Of a stretch of DNA of 64,000 nucleotides, positions 42,060 to 53,100 are shown piece after piece. The notes below the pieces were generated by a model. That model searched no databases. It was given only the letters and a program-made list of their open reading frames with translations, and was not told the origin of the DNA. This DNA comes from Orychophragmus violaceus. Its lineage: Eukaryota; Streptophyta; Magnoliopsida; Brassicales; Brassicaceae. Each line of letters begins with the position of its first letter. The first letter of the stretch is position 1. The stretch covers positions 69,013,823 to 69,077,822 of the forward strand of contig CM058239.1 in the NCBI GenBank assembly GCA_030180135.1, given 5' to 3'. Position numbers and translations under genes: made by a program.

Positions 42060-42327
42060 TCCATGAGTGTTAGTATATTGTTTTTGTCCAAATTTTTTTT
42101 TCGAATGGCGCTAAATTGTTTTTTTCCGCGTAACTGTTGGCGTCTATGTGTATCCATAGCATAAATTAGGCTCCAAGAATTATTTTCGTTTCCCGCTTAA
42201 TGAATTTACTGAATAGCGTTGATATAATGATGTAATAGAGTACCACACTCCAATATATCCTCTACAATAGCACTTAGCGAAATTGTGCTATCCTCATGTG
42301 CTATCATTACCTGTATTTCTTGTAGTG
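42060..42327 (-). repeat. Terminus and subterminal repeats of the gene-capturing CACTA
   Basis: The end TTTCTTGTAGTG is preceded by AATAGCACTTAGCGAAATTG, TGTGCTATCCTCATGTGCTAT and ATAGCGTTGATAT. The right flanking triplet is TTC (42328-42330); no matching left triplet next to a CACTA end was found. Confidence 0.75.
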
Positions 42328-43355
42328 TTCATGTTGTTCTCACGGGAAACAACTATTTGATGTGGTTTAGAACCACAAGAACTGCTTGTGTGGCAGAGGG
42401 CTTTGGAGCCATGTCTTGACATCTCAAGCTCCATCAGAAAGTCACAATAGAAGAAGACAAGGATGTTGAGTTTTCCACTGCTGAAGAAGACAAGTGGTTT
42501 CAATAAGATCAATTTGTCCTTTCCATTCTTCAAAACTCTCTTGAAGATTCCATCCTTTAAGCATACTCCTACTGTGAATTCAACAATGAGCTATGTGAGA
42601 CACTAAAAAATGTTTATGGAAATATCTCCAGTCTAACCAGAGTGTTTGAGGTAAAGAAAGGTATCACCAATCTGAGTCAAGAAGATATGGAGTTTATCAA
42701 ACACTTTAGGAAGTTCAGAAGCTTATGATTGAGCTTGAAATGCTCAGACCAAGCACAATTGACCCTAAAATGCTGAATGAGAGGCGTGAGCACGACAAGG
42801 TATTTGGTCTACTGCTCACTTTGAATTCAGTCTTCAATGCCATTATCAAGAATCTCTTAAGGGCATACAAGTTACCAAGCCTAGATGAAGTATGTTCTCA
42901 AGTGAAAAAGGAACAAGGATCTCTCGGTCTGTTTAGTGGAAGAGGAGAGCTTCCCATGACAAACAAAGAATGTACAAGCAATAAGAAAGGAAACTTTGGA
43001 TGTGTGACTGCTGGAAGAGAAAAGGCCATCTCAAGGACAAGTGATGGCTCCTCCATTCTCATCTCAAACCAAGCAAGTTCAAAGACCAGAAGGCTAATCT
43101 CTTTTGGAATCAATGGCTGGACAAAAGCTGCATTCGGTGAGTATAGGAGGAAAACTGACTTGAAATCTCTTATGAAAGCCATTTGATCCTTGAAAGAATC
43201 TTGTACTACCTTTTGTACTCATAGACCTAGCAATTCTATAGTTGTAGATTCAGGTGTTTCTCACCATAAGATTAGCAACCCTAATATGTTTAACAACATA
43301 TAAACTGCCTTAGGGAATGTAGAAATAGCTAATGGTGATAAGGTACTAGAAAAAG
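42328..43355 (+). pseudogene. Second copia relic, Gag to protease
   Basis: Reading shifted frames, plus-strand text runs LSILQNSLEDSILKAYSYCE, LCETLKNVYGNISSLTRVFE, VFGLLLTLNSVFNAIIKNLL and LPSLDEVCSQVKKEQGSLGL. A broken zinc knuckle follows (CDCWKRKGHLKDK, near 43000), then VVDSGVSHHKISNPNMFNNI and NVEIANGDKV (43233-43345), the start of copia protease. This is the plant copia Gag with a UBN2 domain, from a different lineage than Copia-1 and Copia-2. It is cut on the left by the CACTA end at 42327 and on the right by the CACTA end at 43356. Several frameshifts are present. Confidence 0.8.
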
Positions 43356-43765
43356 CACTACAAGAAAACTGTCAAATAGCCACAAATTAGCCACGAAATT
43401 TTCGTGGCTATGTAAAAGCAGCCACGAAATAGCCACAAATTCAATTTTTTTTTGGAATTCGTGGCTATTTCGTGGCAAAATAGCCACGAAAACAACTTTG
43501 TGGCTATGCGTGGCAAAATAGCCACGAAGTTGCAAAATAGCCACGAAAACAACTCCGTGGCTATTTTACCACGAATAGCCACGAATGTTCGTGGAAAGAA
43601 TTATCCACGAATAACCACCAAATAATTCGTGGCAAAGTTTCCACAAACCATTTCGTGGCTATGTTTGCCACAAATATTTCGTGGTTATTTTTCCACGGAT
43701 AGCCACAAAAAAATCTTGGCTAATTAGCCACAAAACATTTGTGGCTATCCATGGCTATGATAATA
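43356..43765 (+). mobile_element. CACTA-type left end with GCCACGAA subterminal repeats
   Basis: CACTACAAGAAAACTG at 43356 is a perfect CACTA terminus. The next 400 bp hold more than fifteen copies of AGCCACGAA or TTCGTGGCT in both orientations, a third subterminal code in this window. No transposase and no matching right end are visible before Athila-2, so the element is truncated or its right end has decayed. Dense inverted copies also mean the stretch can fold on itself. Confidence 0.7.
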
Positions 43766-44650
43766 CCCTAAACCCTAAATAAACCCTAAAACCTATAGTA
43801 TAAACAAAAATTTAATAATTAAAACTTCAACACTTATAAAAGAATTTCTATTTTCCAAATATATAATTTTAAACATTAATTTGAAAATTTTAATATACAA
43901 CCTTTTAAACCCTAAATAAACCATAATACCCTAAAATATAAACATAAATCTTTTAACTAAAACTCCAATTGTTATAACATATCTAAATATATTAGTTTCA
44001 AATCCAAACCAAAAAAGTTTCAAACATTAACTTTAAAACTTTAAACTCCAAATATATTAGTTTCAAACATTAACTTCAAAACCCTAAACTCCAAATAAAC
44101 CCTAAATCTTAAAATATAAACAATAACTTAATTACTATAACATAACAAAAGTTAAGATTTAAACACTTATAAAAAATATTATTTTCAAATCTAATATTTT
44201 CAAACCTTAAACATAACCCTTCAAACCCTATACCCTAAACCATAAAATCCAAACATATATCACAAACAACAAACCCTATACTTTAAACTTAAAACTAAAT
44301 ATAATATATAAAATTTTTAAATCTTTAATATGTTTTCAATAAAATTCAAATCAATCAATTGTTGACAAAAAAAAAATTTCAAATCAATTCATATTTTAAA
44401 TCTTAAGTTTCTACTCCTAAATCAAAAACTTAATTACCAAACCCCAATTTGAACATAAAACCCTAAAATAAAATATAGTCAACAATTATATAAAACCATT
44501 TACACATCCAATAATTATATTAAAATCTTAGTTTCCAATCTCAATTTTAAAAACTTTATTACTAAACCCTAAACTATGAACTATAAGATTCCATTGAAAC
44601 ATTAAAACTAAATCAATAACCAAAATTATGCAAATGAAGATAAACATTAA
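43766..44650. other. AT-rich DNA with many AAACCCTA phrases
   Basis: CCCTAAA and AAACCCT recur irregularly (near 43770, 43790, 43912, 44080, 44098, 44565) within AT-rich, A-run DNA. They recall telomere-like or telo-box units but are too scattered for an array. No coding frame. It may be the interior of the GCCACGAA-type CACTA element. Confidence 0.45.
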
Positions 44651-47612
44651 AACCCATTTTGAGTTTAGAACAGCAAGGATAACTTTTCATGTAGAGCTAG
44701 CCTTGCATCATTTAGGCTAGCATAGGATAGGAAAGAAGTTTGGAGGAAATGGGAAGAAAAGTAAATGGAAAAAAATGGGGAGTTTGTGAAAGGAATTGGA
44801 GATAGCAAAAGTGTGAAATGGTAGGAACAAGTTATGAAACAGCTCTAAGTGTTTGCAAAGCAAGGTCTTTAAGTAAAAAAAAAGAACCAAATGGCTCATT
44901 CATAAAATAATAGAGATATAGAAGTGTGAGAAAGCCTAGCCATGGATCAAGAAAATAAAATAAAAATTATCCTAAGTGCCTGGAAGAGAAATAAATGAAT
45001 GTTTTATAATCTAAGAATTAAAGTTACCTTAAGAAAAGGTTAGAGTAGGATTTGGTACTATTTGGGTTTAGAAGAAAGGGTTAGGATCATCTTGGGCATT
45101 GGATAGATGGACGTTTATCCTTGTATGCATAGGTTGTTATTTACTTTAGCAATTTTCCATAGTTCATCCATTTTTGAGTGATCTCTTGTTCATAATGAGC
45201 CAAAAATACTTAGAGATCATTTTCTTCTAAAGACCTTATTCCCTTAACCAAATGTGCTCATTTGATTTGCACAATCATGATTCACCAATACTTAATGCAT
45301 TTGAAAGGATTGGATGATAGAAATTATTGTGTAAATTGAGATTTAAGCTTGATGCATGTAGAGATGACCATATATAACTCTTTTGGAGTAAAGTGAACTT
45401 GATTGTAGCGTATAGTTGCATGTTTGGATTTTTGCACCTCCTCCTCTTGTGATTTGTTTGAGCACCCATTTACAAACCTTTTTTTCAACTTGTTTTTTGT
45501 TTGTTTGCTTGTGGAAAATTAAAAGACAAGTTTGGTGGAATTAATATATACATAATTTACCATGTATAGAATGCATATTTGTATGGTTTTCTTTTCTTTT
45601 GCATTCATTCTTGTGCATTTCTCTAAGAAATCATCCATTTTAGGACTTAGTGTGTCTAGGATAGAGTCTTGTGGATATTGTGTTTGGAGCTTTGGAGTGT
45701 TCATGATATAGGAGATGAGTCTTGGATCATTTGAGGTGTTTTTGAGGTAAAAGGAGTTACATAGAAAAGAAGGAGTCTTCTTTTTGGGCCAGAGAATCCC
45801 TCGGATAGAGCTATCTGCCATGACATGTCCGTTGTGCATCCCCCTGAAACAAGCCCCTCGACCAACACTCACTCGATATTCTCACCTCATCCAAAGTCCA
45901 TCGGCCAGATCCTGTCCATTGCGGGCCTCCTCGCCGAGGCTCACCTTTGTCCAGGAAGTCTATCGACCCGGTCCCATCTGGTGATCCTCAACCGATACCT
46001 CCTTATAGGCCAAACGTCCCTCGGCCATCTTCATCCCATGCAGCCATATCGTCCCCAGATCTGTTTTTCACCCTAAGATCCATCAGCCATGGGCCTCATT
46101 CAAAATGAGCCCTATACATGCTCATCGACAAGGGCCATCGGCCATGACATGCCTGATGCAAGCTGTCCAGAAACTAAATTATCCATTTGACCCGGTCAAG
46201 ACCCGGTTTGTTTCGGGTTGACCCGGTTCGAACCCTTATTCTATAAATACTTTTTAGCATAAAAATTAGGCAGTCTCTCTTATATTAAGCTTTATATTTA
46301 CCTCTTAAGGGTTTATGAGTTTGTAAACACAAAATTTATAAAATAATCAAATATTTCTTATATTCTTCTTAACCTCTTCTTCTAATCTCTTCCTAATCAT
46401 GATTTCTAACATTTCTCTCATGCGTCTTGTTGGAAACCTGGTGATTAATGAGTATTTATCATTGGGTTTAATGGATTAGGTAGATTAGGTTAGATTCAGA
46501 GTGTTTAGGGATTAATTTTGCATGATCATTCTCTATTTTAGTGTTCTGTGTGCTAGATTCTCATTGATTTGTGGATATAGATCATATGATATTTTATGCC
46601 CGGAAGGTGTTTGATAAAATGTCTAAATGACCAAATTTAGAGAATTTTCACTCTTAGTCTAAGCAATTAGTTGTCTAAGGTGATTATTGGTAATAAGAAC
46701 TTGTTTTCCATGCTCGTTCATCTCTTAATCACAATTAGAAGATTGATCTTTATTAGGGAATGGACAAAGAGATTAAAGTTCTTAACTAAAGGATTGCCTT
46801 TTTTAAAATGGTTAATTGGATTTGTTGAAATGCATGCTTGACGTGTGATTTTAAAATGGAATTTGAATGATTGCATGATTAGCATAGTAGTTAAGGTCAT
46901 GGACATGGTTTAGCTTAGTTAATTATCATTGTCATGTTTAACATTGTGTGATTGATTTAAATTACCATGGATTAACCTTATGATCATCCAAAGTCATTGT
47001 TCTCATCCTAGGACTCTTCTTTTATCATTGTCTTAAATATTGTTTAGTGTTTGCTCTTGCTATTATTGCTTATTGCTTTCAATATCAATAGGTTTCAAGT
47101 TTAAAACTTCATTCCTTGAATTGGCTTAGATTAAGAAGTTGTATGCATCCGTAATTTGAATTGACACCTCTTAATACTACAATGACAATATTTAGTGTTT
47201 TGAGGAATTGATATTGCTTGAAACCGATAAAATCTGCTTGTTGATAAACGTGAAGACACTGGTACAAAAATGATTCTTGGTCGCGAGGTCAAGTTGCGGA
47301 CTGTGTTGAGATATGACCAGTAAATAGGCCATAACTCTTTCAATATAGCTTCAAACGTCTTGAAACCACCTTCATTGAAAGATAACTCAATTTTCCATGA
47401 ATTTCATTTGAACTGACAAAACTAAATATCAAGGAAAGGGCTTCATATGACTCAATATTTCCAGCACATTATTTTGATCATTCATCAATGTTTTCCTTAT
47501 TATATCTTTCCAGCTCTAAAATCACCTAAAAGATTCCAAAAGGACACATATATTGCAAAACTCTATCCTAGACTCACTAAATGCTCAATTTAATGATTTC
47601 CTATGTAAATGA
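44651..47612. other. Unassigned DNA with an LTR-like block
   Basis: No coding domain is seen. A distinctly C-rich block at 45780-46230 (CCTCGGCC, CATCGGCC and CCATGACATG phrases repeated) is followed by GACCCGGTTTG / GACCCGGTTCG repeats. A TATA box CTATAAATAC at 46231-46240 and a short leader come next. This composition resembles the U3-R part of a plant LTR, and the following DNA (46440-47350) reads like retrotransposon leader. No TG...CA ends, primer site or partner LTR could be set. The right edge is cut by Athila-2. Confidence 0.35.
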
Positions 47613-48830
47613 TGATAGGGTCAGGTTTTAATCCTATTCTACTGCAAGTGCACAGTTAAGTGATTGTAGTATATAAGGTATCGAATCCACAGAGACTCTG
47701 GTCTCGATAGATTAGGAACTATAGAGATTTAAACTAAGAAGAAAGCAATGTGAAGTAAACTAAATAGCAGTGCAAGAAAGTAAACAAGTAGCAGGATTAA
47801 CGGTTGTGAAAGCAGTTAATTAAGGGCGCTAAGTCTAAGGCGTTCTCAGGAAATCAGACAAGCAGACAAATTATTCAGTCATGATCTAATTTAGCACAGT
47901 TCTAGAACTCAAATCACGGATGTAGAATTAACCAACTGTCGTTGCGAAAATTCTCTAAGTCTAAGTGCAGTAATCCAAATTCCTTTGCAATTACTAACAG
48001 GTTAAACCAGCATTAATTTCAAGTTCGATATGTTCACAATTAAACTAAACCAAATTCCTTTGCGAGAAGTTTAATTGCTCAACCTAAATAGTTCAGATTC
48101 TAAACCACACTTTCGTGTCGTATTTAGCAACCTAAGATCTAGATTCTAATTGATCAGGTTAGAACTAGCATTAAACACAATTTAGATCGAAGAACATTCT
48201 ATTCATGTGAATCCTTAACTGAATTAAACAAGTCTAGCAAGTCATAAAATCCCTAGTGAGAATCCCTAAACCTAACAATGAATCTACTCAGACATGATTA
48301 ATGAAACAGAAATCATAGAATTAATAGATTGCATATAAGAAATTAAATAGATAAAGGGGTTCGAAATCTTCTCCAAAATAGATGAAGTACAGGATCATAT
48401 CAGCCCCCAAAATCTCTAGAAATCCCTTAACTCTTAATTATAAAAGCGTATGAAAAGTGTATCAAAGCGTATCTAAATAAAACACCAAAATCCTAATTAT
48501 ATAGGCAAAATCTCGGCTGGGGCTTCTTTGTAAATACTGGAAACTTCTGGGCCTGTGTGTAATATCTTCATTCTTCATTAAACCGCCGAGTCTGGCCCAT
48601 CTCGCTTGTGTGTCGACCGATGCACAATGTGTGTCGGTCGATGCAATCCTGTTTTCTGGACAGTGAGCTCAAGCTCTCGGCCAAACATTCCAAAAATCTC
48701 CAAAAAGCTCTAATATCTCCAATTCTGCTCCAAACCTGATTATACCTGTAATAGACTCTAAAAGAACACAAAAGGACTCTAAAACATACTTATATCATGG
48801 TCTAAAACTAGTAAAAACCATGATATATCA
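47613..48830 (-). repeat. Athila-2 3' LTR
   Basis: The 1218-bp LTR runs TGATAGGGTCAGG to TGATATATCA. It contains the palindrome pair GTGTCGACCGATGCA / GTGTCGGTCGATGCA at 48609-48645. Confidence 0.95.
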
Positions 48831-48845
48831 ACTCCCCCACACTTA
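48831..48845 (-). other. Athila-2 polypurine tract
   Basis: The plus strand reads ACTCCCCCACACTTA against the 3' LTR, identical to Athila-1. Internal copies lie near 49005 and 49762. Confidence 0.9.
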
Positions 48846-50186
48846 GCCTTTGCTTGCCCTCAAGCAAAACAGAGAACTAAAACATGGTGAAGAGGTTTGA
48901 AAACTCTTCAGAAACTCTTTTCATCCTAGAAGCAACAACACTCAGATTCCCCTTAGTAATCCACTGAAAGAATCAATCACAAGACATCAAGACCAACATA
49001 TACTTCCCCCACACTTAGCAATTGTCCCAAGTAAACTCCACAATCACATTCACGCATTCAAATTCTCCCTACTGACTTCTGCAAGTATTTAAGTGCGGTC
49101 TCACCTAAGGAGTATCGATCAAAGGCACATGGACTCTTTCCTTATCAGTTCTAGACCACCATACTATCTTTCTTTAGTCCCTTTCTTCTCTTTTCCCTTC
49201 CTTAGCATACTGATTTTTCCCCATTGGGTATCATTTTTTTTTTATCAGTGCTCTTCCCGTTAAGGAGTGTACTTTGGACACATTCCATGGATGCACAGGA
49301 TATGATAGTTGTAGCTACCACTCCCATGACCACTTCGGAGTTACTAATTCATCCTCAGTTTATTATCTTATTTTTTTTTTTTTTTAATGGAAGGGGAGAA
49401 GGGAACTAAATAGGACAGGTTTACAGGCTGTGTCAGAACTAACAAGGGAATCCGACACAAAGTATACCAAGCCCTTAGGTGAGAAATCTAAGTCAGTATT
49501 AAGTTTGAAGTCAGTAAAAGGATTTTCTGATACCTGAAGTGATGTGGGTGTCCTTAGTAGGTTGATCTGTGATGGGGTTTTCTAATAGTCAGAGATTGAT
49601 CCTGCAACTTCATCCCAATGGTTACTTAAGTTCCTGCAAGTGCTGTTAATCTTCTCAAAAAATCATTGTTTCCTACTTAAACTATTTTGACTCAATAAAA
49701 CAATTTTTTTTAAAAACTGACTGACTCTTAAGAAAACAGAAAGATAGATGTCAGTAGCACCTCCCCCACACTTAAGACACACTGTCCCCAGTAGTGTCGA
49801 GCGAAGGATTGGTAAGAAGAAAGAAAAATTTGAATGTTAATGGTCGTGTTGGGTTCTGTCTGATTTTACCTCTGTCGCTCAGGCATCGATCGTTGCACTA
49901 GGTGCATCGACCGGTGCTAGGCGATTTTTGTGTATGATCGAGCGTTGCTCAGGACCGCAACGATCGCTGCAATGCGATTTCGATCGTGTTGTGACGATCG
50001 ACACAGCGGTGTGTCGATCGACGCACTGCGTATTTCGGCCGAGACCTGCAGACAAAAACTCTCCAAAACCAGAAACAAAACGTAAAATCCTACAAAAACA
50101 ACAAAATTAAAATGCAAAAATGAAAACAGTGGGTTGCCTCCCACTCAGCGCTCTTTTAACGTCAATAGCTTGACGTTTCAGCTTAT
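48846..50186 (-). other. Athila-2 3' non-coding region
   Basis: This is closely similar to 3508-4690 and 6230-6290 of Athila-1. The 1.5 kb with ORF1 present in Athila-1 is missing here, around 50035-50130. It contains palindrome pairs at 49881-49918, 49939-49974 and 49990-50025. Confidence 0.75.
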
Positions 50187-53100
50187 CTAGGTAGAGGGTG
50201 CATCATCCAGAGGCAGAATCTGACCTCCTGGAATCTCGGCCTTAGCCCAATAATGTTTCACCCTCTGCCCATTCACAGTGAATTCATTACCTTCCTTGCT
50301 GGTTAGAACGACAGCTCCATATGGACGCACCCTTTTGATCGTGAAGGGACCGGACCATCTTGATTTCAGCTTACCTGGAAACAAATGCAAACGAGAGTTA
50401 TACAAAAGTACCTAATCATTAGGCTCAAATTGTCTAGAGACAATCTTCTTGTCATGATGAGCCTTAGTCCTCTCCTTGTAAAGCTTTGAGTTCTCATAGG
50501 CAAAATGTATAATTTCATCCAACTCATTAAGCTGCACCAATCTCCTCTCTGCAGCAGATTTAAGATCAAAGTTCATCTGCTTTACAGCCCAAGCTGCTTT
50601 GTGCTCGAGTTCCACCGGCAGATGACATGCTTTTCCATATAACAGATGAAACGGAGTAGTTCCAAGTGGTGTCTTGAATGCAGTCCGGTAAGCCCATAAT
50701 GCGTCGTCCAACTTAGCTGCCCAATCCTTTCTCGTTTTCCCCACAGTCTTCTCTAAGATCTCCTTGATCTGCCTGTTAGAGACTTCAACTTGTCCACTAG
50801 TCTGAGGGTGATAAGGAGTAGCAACCCGGTGATGAACTCCATGCTTCCTTAGTAGCTTCTCGAAGACCTTATTAATAAAGTGAGATCCTCCATCACTAAT
50901 TACGATCCAAGGTACTCCAAATCTAGGGAATATGATGGTCTTAAACAGCTTAATGACCACCGAAGAATCATTGGTTGGACTAGCTATTGCTTCCACCTAT
51001 TTAGACACATAGTCCACAGCAACCAAGATGAACTTATTCCCATAGGATGAGGAAAAAGGACCCATGAAATCTATGCCCCAGCAATCGAAAACCTCAACTT
51101 CCAGAATGAAGTTCTGAGGCATCTCATGCTTCTTGCTGATCTTCCCTCTCCCCTGACAGGCATCACATTGAGAGATGAAAGAATGAGTGTCTCTAAACAT
51201 CGTAGGCCACCAGAAACCTGCTTGCAGAACTTTAGATACAGTTTTGAATGTAGCAAAATGTCCAGCATAATCTGATCCATGGCAATGGAATAAGATGTCT
51301 GGAACCTATGATTCGGCAACGCATCTCCTGTAAAGACCATCTGAACAGTGCTTATAGAAATAAGGCTCATCCTAGTAGTATCGTCTAAGCTCCCTGAAGA
51401 ACTTCTTCTTTGCATACCCTTTTAAATCATCTGGTTCAGTCTCAGCAGCAAGGTAATTAGCTATATCTGCATACCAGGGTCGATCAGTGGTTGCTACAGC
51501 AGCAATTTCGAAATCATAGTTCCCAATTCGGATCCTTAAAGATTCTGGGTTCGTATCAAGTATGCATCGACCGTTGCATGCGCATGTGTCGATCGTTGCT
51601 TCCCCGATACTTGCATCGACCGTTGCCAATGTGGCATCGATCGACACTGAGCGATTATCCCGACAGTTCTGCAACCCTCTGCCCAAATCCGTCCGAAACA
51701 TTGTACTGACCATATTGACGTTTTCCTCAGGCAAATAATCATTGATGGACACGTCTTCTTCAACCAGCATCCTTGAAAGGTGATCAGCAACTCCATTCTC
51801 AACCCCCTTCTTGTCCCTCACTTCAATGTCAAACTCCTGAAGCAGCAGAATCCATCTAAGCAATCTTGGTTTAGCATCCTTCTTCTGCTTCAGATACTTC
51901 AGGGCTGAATGATCAGTATGCATAATCACCTTGGAGCCAACAAGATAGGGGCGGAATTTCTCAAATGCAAAGACAACAGCCAACAACTCCTTCTCTGTGG
52001 TGGCATAGTTTCTTTGCGCATCATCTAGTGTCCTACTAGCATAATAGATAGCATGAAGCTTTCTATCCTTCTTCTGCCCCAGAACAGCTCCTACAGCATA
52101 GTCACTTGCATCACACATAACCTCAAAAGGTAGATCCCAATCCGGTGGCTGAACTATCGAAGCACTCACTAATGCCTGCTTGATTTGTTCAGATGCAGTC
52201 TGACAATCTGCATTGAACTCAAATTTGGTATCCTTACATAGCAAGGCAGTTAGTAGTCTAGCAATCTTACTGAAATCCTTGATAAACCGTCTATAGAAGC
52301 CAGCATGTCCAAGCAAGCTTCTTATAGACTTAACAGAATCAGGTGCCTGAAGGCTGGTCATAACCTCAATCTTAGCGCGGTCAACCTCGATCCCTGCTTC
52401 AGACACTCTATGTCCAAGTACAATACCATCTCTGACCATGAAATGACACTTTTCCCAGTTAAGGACCAAATGCTTTTCCTCACATCTAGTTAGTACCTTG
52501 CATAAATTATCTAAGCAATCATTGTAGGAGGACCCATAAACTGAAAAATCATCCATAAATACCTCCATAAAGTCCTCAATCATGTCAGTGAAGATGGACA
52601 TCATGCATCTCTGGAAGGTGGCTGGCGCATTACAGAGTCCAAAGGGCATCCTACGGTAAGCAAATGTGCCATATGGACAAGTGAAGGTGGTCTTTCCCTG
52701 ATCTTCTGGGTGGATAGGAATCTGAAAGAAACCTGAGTATCCATCGAGGAAGCAATAGTAAGGGTGATTTGCTAACCTCTCCAGCATCTGATCAATGAAG
52801 GGCAAAGGGAAATGATCCTTCCTTGTTGCAGCATTGAGTTTCCTGTAATCTATGCACATTCTGTGCCCCGTCACAGTCCTAGTGGGGATCAGCTCATTCT
52901 TCTCATTCTTCACTACTGTAACTCCGCCTTTCTTAGGCACTACATGGACTGAACTCACCCAATCACTGTCTGAAATAGGATAGATGATCTCAGCATCCAG
53001 GAGTTTCATAATCTCCTTCTTAACCACTTCCTGTAGATTAGGATTAAGCCTTCTCTGATGCTCTACAGATGTCTTAGACTCGTCCTCAAGATGTATCCGA

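Larger units (their letters stand above)
40157..42327 (-). mobile_element. Gene-capturing CACTA element, right end certain, left end unresolved
   Basis: The right terminus TTTCTTGTAGTG ends at 42327, so the minus strand begins CACTACAAGAAATACAGG. The next 270 bp carry ATAGCAC, TAGCG and TGCTAT motifs like those of CACTA-2, so the ends belong to the CACTA-2 group. The interior holds intron-containing exons from at least two plant genes (DUF212 and FKBP20-1), plus a further exon at 40157-40281 (IARLIQLDERILLMDLDIER) that I cannot name, all in one orientation. No transposase is present. A duplicated GGGGAAGAAGCC...TAGC...TTGCCG phrase at 41850 and 41937 lies in the leader part. Confidence 0.65.

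Noticed and set aside
32353..42327. One 10-kb CACTA element from 32353 to 42327
   Set aside because: The 32353 end pairs far better with 38485 (22-bp terminal repeat and ATT duplication), and copia gag text directly follows 38485.
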